A stretch of DNA of 64,000 nt from Isoetes taiwanensis (GCA_021234155.1 JAJEKV010000020.1:1002938-1066937); one strand, 5' to 3'. Shown: positions 33,601 through 45,400, numbered from the stretch's first letter. Notes: a model not told the origin generated them from the letters alone. Translations and numbers: made by a program.

Positions 33601-34063
33601 AAGTGATTGAAGTGCAAGATGGCTTAACTCAACTTATGTGTCGTTGCTCCCATCAATTTAGACCAATTTGCAGCTACAATGCTAATATCTTGGCTATACT
33701 ACTGAATGATTCAGTTACCTTAGAGATCAATTTGGTTAAAAATGGTTTTCACAATCTCAAAGATGGATATAAGACTTTCTTTGATGTAAAACCTAGATAC
33801 TAAAGACTGCGCCACGGGGCAAATTAAAGAAAGAAATTTTTACCATCATCCCCTTCTCGATTATAGCATCAAAACTGCAATCTTCAAATGGTAAATTGGT
33901 TACATCAGTAGCGCCCAACTTAATGCATGCATCATACTTTAAATCTTAATCAATACTAGAAATGGAGCCCAGCGTTGCTGAGCATAGCTAGGAACTTTAA
34001 ATTATACACTGGAGCAAATTGTTAAATGAATTCACATTCTTATAATCACATAATTAAGAGCAT

Positions 34064-35103
34064 TTGACCACATTTTCACTTTCTCCTTTCCTTTTTCTTT
34101 TGCCTTTCCATGCTTTTCTTTCTTTCCCTTTTTTTCCCTTTCTTTTTTTCCATTTTTCCATTTACCTTTTTCCCTTCCCTTTTTTCTATTTTTCTTGTCC
34201 TTTTTGTTCCTCTCCCCTCTCCTTCCTATTTTCCTATTTTACCCTTATTTTTTCCTCATTCCCTTTTTTCTCCTCCCTGTTTCCCTTCGCCTTTTTCTTT
34301 TTTCCCCTTTTTCCCTTTTCCTTTTCTCCCCTCCCATCTCCTCCCCTCCCCTTCGCTTCGCTTTCCCCTTCCCCTTCCCTTCCCTTCCCTTTCCAATGGC
34401 CTTTTTCCCTTCCATTTTCCTCCTTTCCCAACCCTTTCTCTCTTCCATTTTTTCCCCTACTATTCTTCCCTCCCATTTCCCATCTCCCCTCTCTTTTCCT
34501 TTTCCCATATCCCTTTTCCCCACCTTTTTTTTCCTTCTCTTTTTTCTAGTGCCCCTTTTTCCCTTCCCTTTATTTTCATGCCTTTTCTTCTTCCCTTTCC
34601 TCCTCCTTTGTTCTTTTCCCTTTCCTTTTTTCCATACCTTCCCTTTTTTCTATACCTTCCCTTTTTCCCTTTCGTTTCACTTTCCCTCTTCCTTTTTTTC
34701 TCTTCTCATCCCCCCCCCCTTCCATCTTCCAGTTTCTCTATGTCCTTTTTCCTTCCCTTCCCCGCTTCCCCCTCCTTTTTTTTCTTTTCCCGTTCCCTTT
34801 CCCTTATTCCCTCCCTTTTTCTCTTCCCCTTATTTCGTGTCCTTTTTCTCTTCCCTTTTTCTCCTTTCCCCACCTTTTTCCTCACCCATTCCTAGTGTTC
34901 CTTTTCGCTCCCTCCTCCTCCCCCTTTCTTTTCCTTTCCATTTTCTTTTTCCCTTCCCTTCCCTTCTCTCTATCATTTTCCTCTTCCCCTTTTTCCCTTC
35001 CTTTTTACTCCTATTCTCACCCTTTCTCTCGTCTCCTTTTCGCAGTGTCCCTTTTTCCTTCCTTGTTTCCTTTTCTTTTCCTTTCCATTTTTCCGTGTTC
35101 TTT
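34064..35103. repeat. 1-kb polypyrimidine tract
   Basis: The plus strand is almost entirely C and T for about 1,040 bp, as irregular CCCTTTT/TTCCCTT units. Purines are rare and scattered. Long frames here encode only Phe/Ser/Pro/Leu (or Lys/Arg/Glu/Gly on the other strand) and are composition artefacts. Confidence 0.95.
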
Positions 35104-35382
35104 TTGGTTTGGGTGCATATTCACACGGGGGGTGACTCCAGGCAACGAGAGCTGTTGGATAGGCATATTCACCCCTTATTCCTTAATCTACACCGTACGT
35201 AAAATTCCTCGTTTGTGGGGTATGCAAGTACAAAATTTGCTATACTGTATAACAAGATTTGCAAAATACTATAAGATTTGAAGCAAAATACTATATGGTG
35301 TTGATTTTGTACGTGCAAAATATAATTATAAGGGCTCTCGCTGCCCTACGTCACCCCCCGTGTGAATATGCACCCAAACCAA
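35104..35382. mobile_element. MITE-family copy B, both ends
   Basis: A 279-bp unit with perfect 32-bp terminal inverted repeats (35,104-35,135 and 35,351-35,382, starting TTGGTTTGGGTGCATATTCA). It has no coding capacity. Sequence beyond the right end stays conserved between family copies, so the mobile unit may be larger than the inverted repeats. Confidence 0.8.
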
Positions 35383-35739
35383 AGGGGGTTTAAGGGGGAT
35401 TTTAATTTAAATGTGTTGGATCCAATGGTTGTGATAATTAATGTTAATGGTAGTTATGTGTTGGTTGTTATATTAAAAAAAAATTTTGGGCCCTTCGGGC
35501 CCTAAAAAAACCAAACATATGTAAAAACATGTAGCAATATGTAATATCTAATATCTAGCATTATAACAAAAAAAAAAATAACTAATATGAAGCCTGAGTA
35601 ACTATAATATTATAGCATAATGTAACTTAATTACATACGCTTTAAAAGCATATATTATTTATAAATTTATTAAAGCCATTGAAGACAGCAAGAGTATTAT
35701 AGCAATTTTGAAGCACTCAAAATAGATAGCGGCTTAAGA

Positions 35740-36453
35740 TACGATATACATCTTCGTTGATTTGCCTATCAAAGCGGTCGCACAGAGGGCAGTTAGCCTA
35801 TTTACTTGCGCACGTAAACCCAACCAACCAACCAACCAACCATAATAACAACACATCAATAGGGTCTTCGCCATGCGCAGGTGGTGGTTGCGCTGATGGT
35901 GGCAGGACTAATTGAACTTGATCTTCATTTATTGGATTCTCTAGTACAGTAATGTTGGATCAACATCATGTTGACTTCAGGCATCGAAGAAATGTCATGT
36001 GGAATTGATGGATTGAGAGATTCTATAGTCTGCATGAATGTAAAGGAAAGAAATTGGTTAGATTGATATTAATTTAGAAAATAGAATTTTACTAGTGAAA
36101 TAAAATTGAATCAATAAAAGCTTTTGACACTGATATGCTCTACAATAATGTTTTATTCACAAACCTTTAGTAACAAAATAAAATTGAATCAAATAAAAGC
36201 TTTAGACATTGATATGCTTGACAATAATGTTTTATTCACAAACCATTGCATGAAAGACAACAACATCAACGTTACTCTGCAGTAATAATTGGTGAGGTTC
36301 ATAAAGAACTTAGTGACACTTTCTCACGGGTTGCCTGGCTTTGGTTTAACAAGTGAAGAGAATCGGCCAGTTTGGTGATGTGGAGTAGGTTTCCTGTAAC
36401 AGTCAGTGAAGCGAGATCAAGGATAGAGGTTTTGAAGCAAGCTTGCTCTGTTA
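35740..36453. other. No gene supported
   Basis: AT-rich sequence with a short CCAACCAACCAACCAACC run (35,820-35,840) and a ~75-bp direct duplication (AAATAAAATTGAATCA..TTTTATTCACAAACC at 36,097-36,165 and 36,176-36,244). It ends at the retrotransposon target duplication. Confidence 0.5.
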
Positions 36454-36458
36454 GCATT
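36454..36458. repeat. Target-site duplication (left), GCATT
   Basis: GCATT directly precedes the 5' LTR and is repeated directly after the 3' LTR at 49,543-49,547, as expected for 5-bp Ty3/gypsy integration. Confidence 0.9.
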
Positions 36459-38052
36459 TGTGACGTTCCACGTATTTATACGGTCTACTATACGGGACAC
36501 GTACAAATACAAGCACGTCACTCCCTAGAGGTACGCTACCATGGGGGTATGGGAACTTAATTACAACCTAGGGGGTTACCTTACAAAGGATTAAAATTAG
36601 CTATGCTAATTTAACACATTATTAATAATAACCTATAACCTAGGAAATTAGGATAATTACCAATTGGGAAGGCGCCACCTGCCCCAATCGATTGGGCAGC
36701 ATGGGGATTGCCAAGTTTGGATGCCAACTTGACCCCTATCCCTGGGATTGACTCCTGAAGATCGACCAAGGAAGGCCAGGAGCTGAGCGCCATCAACCAC
36801 CTGCAGAGAACCGCCATACCAGTCGTCCCTGTGAAGCCACAGCTGAATCTTCAACCGCCAGGAGATGGAGGCGCCCCATGGGAATGAGTCCAGCCAGAAT
36901 TCAGGTAGGTGGCTATGTGAATTCTAGTTAACACTTGGTTGTGTCCGTCTTTCTCTGTTCTCTTTGTAATTCAATCATAGAAACTAACCCTTGATTGTAC
37001 AAACAAGTTCTCTTTATATTCAATTCTGGTTCTTACTCTGAAAGGATGGATTGTTAGTTCTTTGTTTGATCTGACTCTGAAACGGGGGGATTACGGGGGT
37101 AGAGGCCTCTGAACCGTGTATAGTAGTATGCTCCTAGATAGCCTTTTTAAAGTCCCATTAAATGCGGCTCAGGTACAAGAGCCCACCGGGTCCTAGATGC
37201 TATGGTCCGCTTAGCACTGAGACAAAGGAACACGCTGGTGACATGAGGGGTGGGTCTTGCATGAGCATGCAAGGCTCCGAGACTCCCTAAGGATGGGCTA
37301 GGCGATGGCGGGTCCACGAGGGGCGGGTATGGGTCCGACACTCCCCGGGTGGGAAGGTGTGATCCGTGATGAGCACCTTGCACTTTGAGTAGATTTAGGG
37401 TGAGTAAGCCTGCACGGACAAGGGGTCGATGCGGCACGTATTCTCTAGCTCACCCATGCAACCACCGCGGATTACGGAGGGGACGCTTCCCGACCTGCCT
37501 CATCGGACCGCGCCATGAACCCGGAGTAGGCTCGAGGGTGATGCCACGAGTTTGCGTCTCCGGAAGGCTATAGCGGCCATAGCATGAATTGACCCATCCG
37601 CAAAGTGTGCACGGGGAGGGGCGGATGGAGTGGACAACCCTAGCCAATGTTCTATGCCGCCTAACGCCATGCCGGACTTGGCCTGGCGCTGATCTCTTGA
37701 GGCCCACCATACCGATGATCCCCACGGAGTCCGAGCAGGGGTAGAACCTGGGGTTTGGGGTTTTTTTAGATTAGATGCATGTTCTATGCCGCGTTGGTAT
37801 ATTGATGGATGCGCCACCCTTCGTGGTGGTTATTTATGTATATTCGCTTGTGTGCTAACCCTTGTATTCATGCTTCCGCGACGTAGGAGTCCCATTGGCG
37901 TGGGCGAATGACCCCTTCGTGTCCTTCTTGGGCCTCATTTCATCGGCCCGGACTGAACCGGAGGGCCCCGCTCATGGTGAGATGACCGCCATGGAGGGGA
38001 AAGTCCTCGTATGTATACGTCCGAGGGTCGTGATATATTCGGGAGCGCCACG
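36459..38052 (+). repeat. 5' LTR
   Basis: It starts TGTGACGTTCCACG and ends GGGAGCGCCACG (CACA in the 3' copy). Its length is 1,594 bp against 1,615 bp for the 3' LTR. The first ~640 bp match the 3' LTR almost base for base; from about 37,140 to 37,750 there are many one- to several-base indels. Promoter and polyadenylation signals must lie here, but I could not assign a TATA box confidently. Confidence 0.9.
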
Positions 38053-38053
38053 G

Positions 38054-38069
38054 TGGTATCAGAGCCGTG
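38054..38069 (+). other. Primer-binding site, tRNA-iMet type
   Basis: TGGTATCAGAGCC starts one base after the LTR end and is complementary to the 3' end of plant initiator tRNA-Met, the common primer for plant LTR retrotransposons. Confidence 0.9.
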
Positions 38070-38778
38070 ATTTGGGTTGTTCAAATCATAGACCGGCCAA
38101 ACACTAAACTCGTGAGTACCGGTAGTTAGGAGGGGGCTAAGTCAATGTGTCGTTAGTTCTCTTTGTTGTTTGGCTTGGTGTTAGGTTAAGTTAAGAAATT
38201 GTAGCTTAAAAAAAGTGGAGGGGCCAAGATTGGAGGCCTAACAGGTGCCGTGGGTAACTCAAATGACAAAGATGTTGGCTCCATTGGATTGGGCACTCTA
38301 ATTACCCTAAAACGATCCAACTCCGGTGAAAAAATAGTCAAGGGCAGGCCCAAAACGACTCCTGCCGCTGCCTTTTGTCGCTTTGCGATCAAGCTAGAAA
38401 TCTTTGCCGCCAACCGACCGGACTCGAAGTCAACGCGGGCCCGCCAGGTCAACTCGCGCCGCTGCCATTCGACAACACCGCCGGCGCAGAAACCGTGATA
38501 ATGCCATCGGCGCTCGATATATGTGTGGCGTATTTCCGCCATATATTTTTTTAATAATAATAAAATTTTAAGTTAATAAGAAAAATTTGAAATTTTAAAA
38601 GTTAATTGGCCGTTTAGCAAACTATTTTTCGTCATTTGCTTTTGCTTCAAGCGCCTCCAACCGCCTGAACCGCTCTCAGCCATATCGCCACCGGACGGAC
38701 CAATCTTTGCGCCCTTGTGCACTTGTGCCTCTAAGCGCCCCTCTCGCCATCCTTTTAGCATGACGCCCACTATTTCCC

Positions 38779-39510
38779 ATGGCTATTACCAAAGCTCGGA
38801 CCCGATCCACCATGAGCATCGTGGAGATCTACGCCATGATTGCTAAGCACATGGCCTCGACCCCGGCCTCATCGACATCTTGTTGGATGAGCTGGTCAAT
38901 AAATTTGAGAACAATGGCGGATTCCATATCCCGTCTATCACTTCGAGCCATTCCCTCATCAGGTGAACCCACGCCAGCTCCCCTACACCCTTGTTGAGCA
39001 ACTCCGACTGGTGATGATGCTCATCAAGTTTTATCCTCGAACAAGAAGGCCATGCGGGAGGAGGAAGATGTCAGGGAAGGCCCGAACCCGGATTAGGGAG
39101 TTTTGCCGGGGAAGGCGACCAGGGAGATTGAGCGGATCCGACACAGCAGCCCGGGGTAGGGAGTACCGTATTTCTGGAGACGGCTTTACCCGTCATCGAT
39201 GGCAACCATTGAGGTTCCCCATACCAATGGCATGAGGGTTCCAGCGGTTTTGTCCGGGGAGAAATCCCCTCGACATCAAAGATCGACTATCGACAACTAT
39301 TGAGATAGATATGGGTCTTCGGCCACAAGGTACCACGCCGAACTTAATCGCCGTACGCAGCCCAACTTTTGCTCAAATCCAAGAAGACTTAAGGCAAGCT
39401 CGGGAAAAGAGAGAAGTTGGAGCAAGAGGAGCGGGACCGACAAGATCAGCGGGACCAACAGGGGGAGGAGGTGCATCCGGGAGTGGCTCAACCCAAACCC
39501 ACGATCCGGA
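38779..39510 (+). pseudogene. Leader coding region upstream of the H3-like domain
   Basis: Protein-like blocks read in sense across frame breaks: MAITKARTRSTMSIVEIYAM (38,779), then LIDILLDELVNKFENNGGFH, an Arg/Glu-rich middle, and a coiled-coil-like [19 protein letters not shown] near 39,410. The frames are broken several times. The acidic and coiled-coil nature would fit a gag-like or nuclear protein N-terminus, and the last block leads directly into the H3-like region. No domain is recognised in this part. Whether it forms one protein with the H3 fold cannot be decided without an intact copy. Confidence 0.4.
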
Positions 39511-39991
39511 TTGAAAGCTCAGAAGGAAGGAGTTGCTCATAAGGCCGGCAGTCAATACAAAGATAAGTTAAAGACTGTCGGGGCTTTTGGGAAGAAGACC
39601 AGCTCCGACCGGAGGCAGCAGAGAGTGGATAACTCCCGGCCGGTTGCTGGGGCTAAGACGGTGCCAACATCGTCGGGGCCTAGGCCACAGCGGAAGCCTC
39701 ATCGGTTCCGACCCGGTACCGTGGCATTGCGGGAGATCCGCAAATTTCAGAAGTCCACGGACCTTCGTCGATCGAAAAGCTGCCTTTTCGTGAGGTGGTA
39801 CGGAGATCGCGACGGCAATTTAAGACCGATCTCGTTTCCAGACCTTTTGCAATTTTGGCCCAAGAGGTGCTGAAGCCTACTTGGTAGCACTTTTTGGTGA
39901 TGCCAACCTTTGCGCTATCCACGCAAAGAGGGTCACCATAATGCCTAAGGATTTAGCCCTCGCCCGTAGGATACGGGGGGAGCAACCTTAG
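39511..39991 (+). pseudogene. Histone H3-fold domain carried by the retrotransposon
   Basis: The frame has a basic, Ser/Gln-rich tail unlike the canonical H3 tail ([18 protein letters not shown]), then [12 protein letters not shown] and [12 protein letters not shown] (alpha-N helix). After a shift near 39,768, [11 protein letters not shown] and QFKTDL follow (alpha-1 and loop 1), then PFAILAQE (alpha-2). After a second shift near 39,868 come [28 protein letters not shown] and [12 protein letters not shown], then a stop. All helices of the histone fold are present in order and of normal length. The divergent tail and substitutions are more like a variant, possibly centromeric, H3 than canonical H3, but the short loop 1 argues against a typical plant CENH3. 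An AATAAAG signal and AT-rich 3' sequence follow. It lies in sense, inside the LTR boundaries. Confidence 0.85.
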
Positions 39992-40179
39992 CCTACTTGC
40001 GGGGATCCGCATTTGTACATATTTTGTTTGTAATAATTAATAAAGAAGCTTTTATTTTGAATTAAAAGTTTAAGAGTTTTTTTTTTTTCATGTTAAATTT
40101 AAAATAAAATGCTGACATCAGCTTTATTAAGAGGGTTTAAAGGGGACCGTAGGGTTATTTTAAACGCTTTTTCCTCTCC

Positions 40180-41620
40180 TCCCTCCTAGCGCCATATTGG
40201 ACCTTGCTGCCTGGTACCTTGATGGAGAGAAATGGGATCCACAGGTTCCCTTCGACTTCTTTGCAGACCTTTGCTATGCCAATGCATAGACCTCCTTGCC
40301 AACATAAAACGGCATCAGGACTATGCCGGATTCCTTGATTTTTACATGGAGGAAATGCTTCCTCTGGTATTCCTCTAGGATCCTCCCCACTTGTATTTGA
40401 GCTGTGGAGATAGTTGGCAGATGCTAGGGGGGGGACACATATGCCTATGACGCCTTGAAGGGGAAACTCCGATGGGGTAAACACCCTACCGGTGGTCCGC
40501 AAAGATCGTGGGCAGCAGATCGGAAGCTACTTTCGCTCTAGCAATCCTCATGGACCAATACGCGTTGAGGATGAAACCTTGCCGGCAGAGAAGGGCAAAG
40601 CTGCCGAAATCCTCCGAGGAGGGGGGATGACGAGCATATAGGAATGGGCTTAATTTTGCCCGCTGGAAAGAGCTAGCGAGGAGCTACCACCGCGCCGTGT
40701 GACCCATCTATAGGCTTGTCGAGGGGTTAGGACGGCCTTCCGGTTATTTATCACCGAGGGGAATACCTTCTCTTGGATGATATTATCCGGACGTATCAAT
40801 GTAGTGGCGTTTAAACGAAAGCGCGCAAAGACCATGTACTTTATGAGCTTGCGGAGTATTGTATGGATGATTTCATCGACTTCACTTCTACCGAAGCCCA
40901 GGAGGTGCACCAACCGCCGCAGCCCGATTCCGTCAGAGACCCTAGAGCCGGGCGGAGACTCTATTACGTCTTCAGGACTTTGTGATGCAGAACCCGGCCT
41001 TAACCGCACCTGGATGCCTTCGACTATGGGACCTCACGTCCCAAACATCAATATGGTTGAGGTTCCCTCCGGCTTCGATGATGAGGGTGAAGATTTATAT
41101 CATAACCCCCGCGATAAGAAGGGAGCAACAGAGCTCAAGGAGGAAGAAGTCCCCATGGACTTGGATAAGGAAGTGGCCATCCGAAACTCCGCAAGGGAAA
41201 GGCGCTGCAGTAACCACCTCACCCGTTTCTTTTGTCGGCCTTCACGGGCGGGCAGGTTCTCTTCATAGCCCGGGACTTAGGGCGAGGCTGAAGCTTCATG
41301 GTGGGCCCTCAGATTGCACTTTCTACACTCGCCCGGCCATAAGAAGCTTCCCTATCGACGTTCGTATGATGTACTGCGTCTGACGGGATCTTGCCCTACC
41401 GCCTTGGGCCGATATTATTGCGCCTTGGATGGGCATGAAGCCCTCCGCGGCAGCCCCATTGGCCGTTGCTTATCCACCGGAGGTTGCATCACGATGGCGG
41501 CCCACCGTGGACCACAGGGTAGCTCTGGCTGCGACACCGACCGCCTCCACCACCTCCTAGGGCTAAGGATAAAGAGGCAGGGCCTAGTTCCGAGCTCACT
41601 GGATGTTATATAAATTTTGT
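40180..41620 (+). pseudogene. Second leader coding region, unrecognised
   Basis: Sense reading gives AILDLAAWYLDGEKWDPQVP and FDFFADLCYANA near 40,190, then broken sequence. Around 41,035-41,190 the frame has VEVPSGFDDEGEDLYHNP and a strongly acidic KEEEVPMDLDKEVA. Frames shift often. An AT-rich spacer (41,600-41,750) follows, as after the H3-like region. The family is unknown. A gag-like or structural role is possible because of its place in the element, but nothing in the sequence proves it. Confidence 0.35.
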
Positions 41621-41752
41621 TATATATATATATACACAAGTAGTTAGGAGATTTTGGATTGGCAATTGCTTAGACCATATTGAAAAATGTGTACCTTATC
41701 TACTTATTAAATACAAAGCTTTCTTGACGAGTATAACTAAATTGTTTTTTTT

Positions 41753-42016
41753 ATGATATCCTCTTCCAACGCATTAAAGTTTAGGGTACAGTGGAATTAC
41801 AAAATGTTCTCTATTCATTCCAACTATGTTGCAGAGGAAACCATTTGGGAGTATGAAGAAAGAATCACCGACATGGTTAGGGAGAGCGATCCCGCCCGCC
41901 CGAGACCCCAGGACTATGGCCAGAGATATGGTGAATATCCAGAGTGGGAGGAAGGCTATGAAACCGACCCACCGCCACCGTGGGAACTCTACCACCGACA
42001 AAAGGGCTGGAGATAG
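41753..42016 (+). CDS. Leader ORF with weak chromodomain resemblance
   Basis: The frame reads LKFRVQWNYKMFSIHSNYVA, EETIWEYEERITDMVRE, then an acidic tail. The spacing of the aromatic residues (FRVQW ... TIWEYEE) resembles the chromodomain pattern Y-L-V-K-W...T-W-E-P. The resemblance is short and may be chance. The ORF is followed by about 250 bp of less clear coding and another AT-rich spacer at 42,390-42,540. Confidence 0.25.
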   Translation: MISSSNALKFRVQWNYKMFSIHSNYVAEETIWEYEERITDMVRESDPARPRPQDYGQRYGEYPEWEEGYETDPPPPWELYHRQKGWR

Positions 42017-42989
42017 TTAACATCCTCGGGGATCGAAGCCGAGGATCCGAAGATGACCTATTGGTCGCACGGGACCATCGAATATGACCGGGACACAGAA
42101 GCCTTCGGGGACGCCAATGACCATCTTTGGCAACTCTTTTATGGTCTGAAAGGCTCTTTAACCTTCTGATTATCAGCCCAACATGGGAGTACCAAGCAAT
42201 CATTGTCCAAGCCCGGGCGCTATAAACTTGTCCTCACACGGGACGGAGAGTACCCGCTATGCGATCCCAGATTCTTCGCCAACCCCTAGGCTTGGTCTCT
42301 TCTGTTATGTTTTCTTTGTTGCTGTTACGCTGTGTGCCGATAGAATTTTAAGAGTTTCCACTGTATCATACCTACTTCCGTCTTAACCCATGTACCAATA
42401 TACTTGTTTTGTATTCGACTTCAAAGAAATAAAAACATTGTTTTACGTTTGTATATTCTTTTGATCTCAATTATTTTTAAAGGGATTATACATTAGTATA
42501 TATCCGCTATATATTCATGAATGCTCCCTATAGGCCGAGTATGCGTGAACGCTTTTGGCAACACCCTCCAACGCCAAAAGAGGGCTCACCCCGAACAGAA
42601 TTAATGTTAATGAAAAGGCAACTTCGGTGAGGAGTTGTGCTTATGTGTTACATACCAATCCACCGCCACATACTCGTGAGGACGGACTGGAATTACCTCT
42701 CATAACCATTGAGTCCACCACGACAACAGCCATCTCCTCCTCGAGCTAGCCCCTCGCACTGCATTTGCAGGAGGACTCATGCTAAGCCGCCATCGGGTTC
42801 CTCTAAGGATAGCCGCTTCCTCACATTCAACCACCTCTCGGTTCTTCGGGTCCTCGCTATTAGACAAAGGATCATTCAAGACGTAAGGATAAGGAATAAC
42901 CGAAAACGGTTGATACGCCTATCACTAGTATATGGAAGAAACCTAAGTTGGCTTTGATGGGAAATCCAGAGGAGGCTTGAATGCGGAAT

Positions 42990-43850
42990 CTTGGTTGGAC
43001 TAAATGAAGGAATTCGGGAAGTCCTATGGAATGACAGAGAAAGACACAGTGGAAGGTCGCCACCACTTAACCTTACCGGAGTCGCCCGTATTTGGTGGAA
43101 AGGTTACGCCAGAGCTAAACACCGGGATAGGAGCAGATGCAAGTTCAGAAGTTTGCTAAGGCTTTTAAATCGCAGACGCGTCCTCACGGCGACAAATGCC
43201 AACGTGATTCGCATCTTCTACAGGTTGGAACGTAAGGGCATGTCCGTGCGTGCCTACACCGTTTTAATTCATGCGCTTTGAGGTTGTATGTGCCTGTGAA
43301 TGAATGAGAAAAGAGCAAGAGAGGGCTACATTGAAGGGTTGGCCCCATCTATTAAACGAATGGTCAAGGCTATCGACTCCAAAGTCAAGAGCAGAGGCGA
43401 AGCCAAGGCATTAAGCCTTGAGGAAGATTCGCCAAGGAGCCAAGATCCGCGACCGCGCTCCTTACTCGCAGCCCACGGCCGCCCACACCTTACAAAACCC
43501 CGATCGCCAAGTCCGGGCCCTCTCAAAGACAATTCCTATGGACGCCGTGGAGAAGAAAGTTGCTTTTAGCACGCCAGATAAGCGTAACAATGCTGGTAAG
43601 GAAATGGGGCCTCTTTATGTCCATTCCTAAAGAGGCCGAGAACAGCTCACGGATAAGGCATGCTACAGGTGCATGAGGCCCGACACTTCATGCGTAATTG
43701 TCCGCATGACGGCCACGCCAGACCGCTCAACCGCCATGGCCGACCTCGATTGGGAAGATTTGAGTCCAATCTTGTCGCCAAAGACGAGGCTCCCCGAGTA
43801 CATTCATGGTGCGCCTCTCATATTCTTGCCGCTATAGAAAAAAAGTAACT
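42990..43850 (+). pseudogene. Gag (Retrotrans_gag) with zinc knuckle
   Basis: Frame 42,991-43,281 has LTGVARIWWKGYARAK and IFYRLERKGMSVRAYT, homologous to gag of the minus-strand element. Frame 43,300-43,569 has YIEGLAPSIKRMVKAI and a basic, Ser/Pro-rich stretch. The CCHC zinc knuckle is at 43,660-43,715 (CYRCM, then in the shifted frame HFMRNCPHD). Two to four single-base shifts interrupt the reading. Confidence 0.85.
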
Positions 43851-44059
43851 GAAAAGCCAGCTTCTTATTTATTTCTACAATAGGCCGAGTAGACAAGAAG
43901 CCCTTCATAATTTTGATGGACACGGTAGTAATGATAATTTTGCTTCTCCTAGAATGGCCCGTGTAATCGCACTGGAAACATTGAGATCCCGACCTAAGCC
44001 AAATACATTAGCTAGCAGAAGATCGTATTACCACTCATGGCCGTGATTAACCTTAAAAT

Positions 44060-44290
44060 GGATTTATTTTGGGGGCACCAGTTGCCTTGGGTGCCGAGTT
44101 AATGGACATTGGCAAATATGATCTTATTGTGGGAATGGAGTTTTTAGCGTCTGCTAGGGCCCACATAGACTGTGGAGAACGGGAGGTCACCTTCAACGCC
44201 GCTAATGGAGCACGGTGACAATAAAAGGTGATTCATTACACCGCTTATGCGGTCAATGTCAATAAAGCAGCTAGGAAAAGCTATATACTG
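44060..44290 (+). pseudogene. Aspartic-protease C-terminal part
   Basis: The reading GAELMDIGKYDLIVGMEFLA then HIDCGEREVTFN corresponds to the protease segment just before RT in this family. The catalytic Asp motif is not found intact upstream, between 43,850 and 44,060. Confidence 0.65.
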
Positions 44291-44294
44291 AGGA

Positions 44295-45400
44295 ATGAAC
44301 TTCTTTGCCTCATTAAACTTGCTTCCCTTGAGTCGGACTCAAAAAAGCAAAGTAATCGACGCTTTACCATCGGACATTGCTACCCTTCTTCGAGAATTTA
44401 GCGATCTTTTTCCAGATGAGATCCACAAGCTTCCTCCTTTTAGAGGGGTGGAATGTGAGATAACTCTTGAACCGGGTACTAAGCCTACCAGTAAAGCCCC
44501 GTACCGAATGAGTCCTCCGGAGTTAGCAGAGCTTAAGAAACAGCTACAAGAGTTACTGAATTTGGGGTTTATTCGGCCTAGTGTTTCACCATTTGGCGCT
44601 CCTATTCTTTTTGTCAAGAAAAAAGATGGCTCCTTAAGGATGTGTATTGATTATAGGCAACTCAATAAGCATACCATCAAGAATCGCTATGCTTTGCCTA
44701 GGGCAGATGATCTTATGGACCAGTTGCAAGGAGCAAAATATTTCTCAAAGATTGATTTGCGCTCCGGGTACCATCAGATAAGGATTAAGGAAGAGGACAT
44801 CCATAAGTCTGCTTTTCGTACCAGATATGGGCATTACGTAATTCACCGGCCATGCCTTTTGATTGACCAACGCCCGCAACGCGTTTATGCGGTTGATGAA
44901 TGACATTTTCCCGCCAATACCGGATGACTTTGTTGTCATTTTTTTTGATGACATTCTCATCTATAGTAAAACCTTGCAGCAACATGAACAACATCTTCGA
45001 TTAGCTTTGCGGCTGGCGCCATCACTCTTCGCCAAGTTCTCTAAATGCAAGTTCGCCACTCAGGGGTAGACTATTTGGGGCATATTATCTCAAAGAAGGA
45101 ATTGCTACAGACCCGCCTAAGATAGAAGCAAAGAAAGGATTGGCCCATTCCAGCTAATGTTTCGTAGAGGTCCGGAGTTTCTTGGGACTCAAGATAGGAT
45201 ATTATCGGAAATTTGTTAAGGATTTTGCAACAATTGCCGCACCTCTTACTAATCTCACAAGACATGAGAAAGTAAAGGATTGGATGGAACATTGGAAAAC
45301 AAAAGTCCAAGTCGGCTTTCAGAAACTCAAGGATGCTTTAACATTCCGCACCGGTACCCCCCGCCGATCGAGGAAAAGGATAAATCGGTAGCCACCGATG
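44295..45400 (+). pseudogene. Reverse transcriptase
   Basis: Frame 44,295-44,903 holds [20 protein letters not shown], the RT entry, [20 protein letters not shown] and [21 protein letters not shown] short deletion and shift near 44,845 removes part of the following palm segment. Frame 44,863-45,069 has VVIFFDDILIYSKTL, with FFDD in place of the commoner Y/F-V-D-D, and then the thumb. Further breaks lie near 45,065 and 45,190 ([14 protein letters not shown]). Confidence 0.9.

Larger units (their letters stand above)
33228..35735. repeat. Large imperfect inverted repeat with GGGCCC hairpins
   Basis: The left arm (33,228-33,451) and right arm (35,340-35,735) are inverted copies: an ORF 3' end, CGCTTTAAAAGCATAT, the hairpin GGGCCCTTCGGGCCC (33,340-33,354 and 35,488-35,502), and the GTGCATATTCACACGGGGGG end. 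The right arm has about 90 bp more. Between the arms are a second MITE copy and a 1-kb polypyrimidine tract. Confidence 0.75.

Noticed and set aside
34064..35281. Very long open frames (up to 335 codons) in the polypyrimidine tract
   Set aside because: They consist only of Phe/Ser/Pro/Leu (or Lys/Arg/Glu/Gly) and follow from base composition; several frames are open at once.
39511..39991. Calling the H3-like domain a genuine CENH3
   Set aside because: Loop 1 has canonical H3 length as far as it can be read across the frame breaks; only the tail is clearly divergent, so the variant type is left open.
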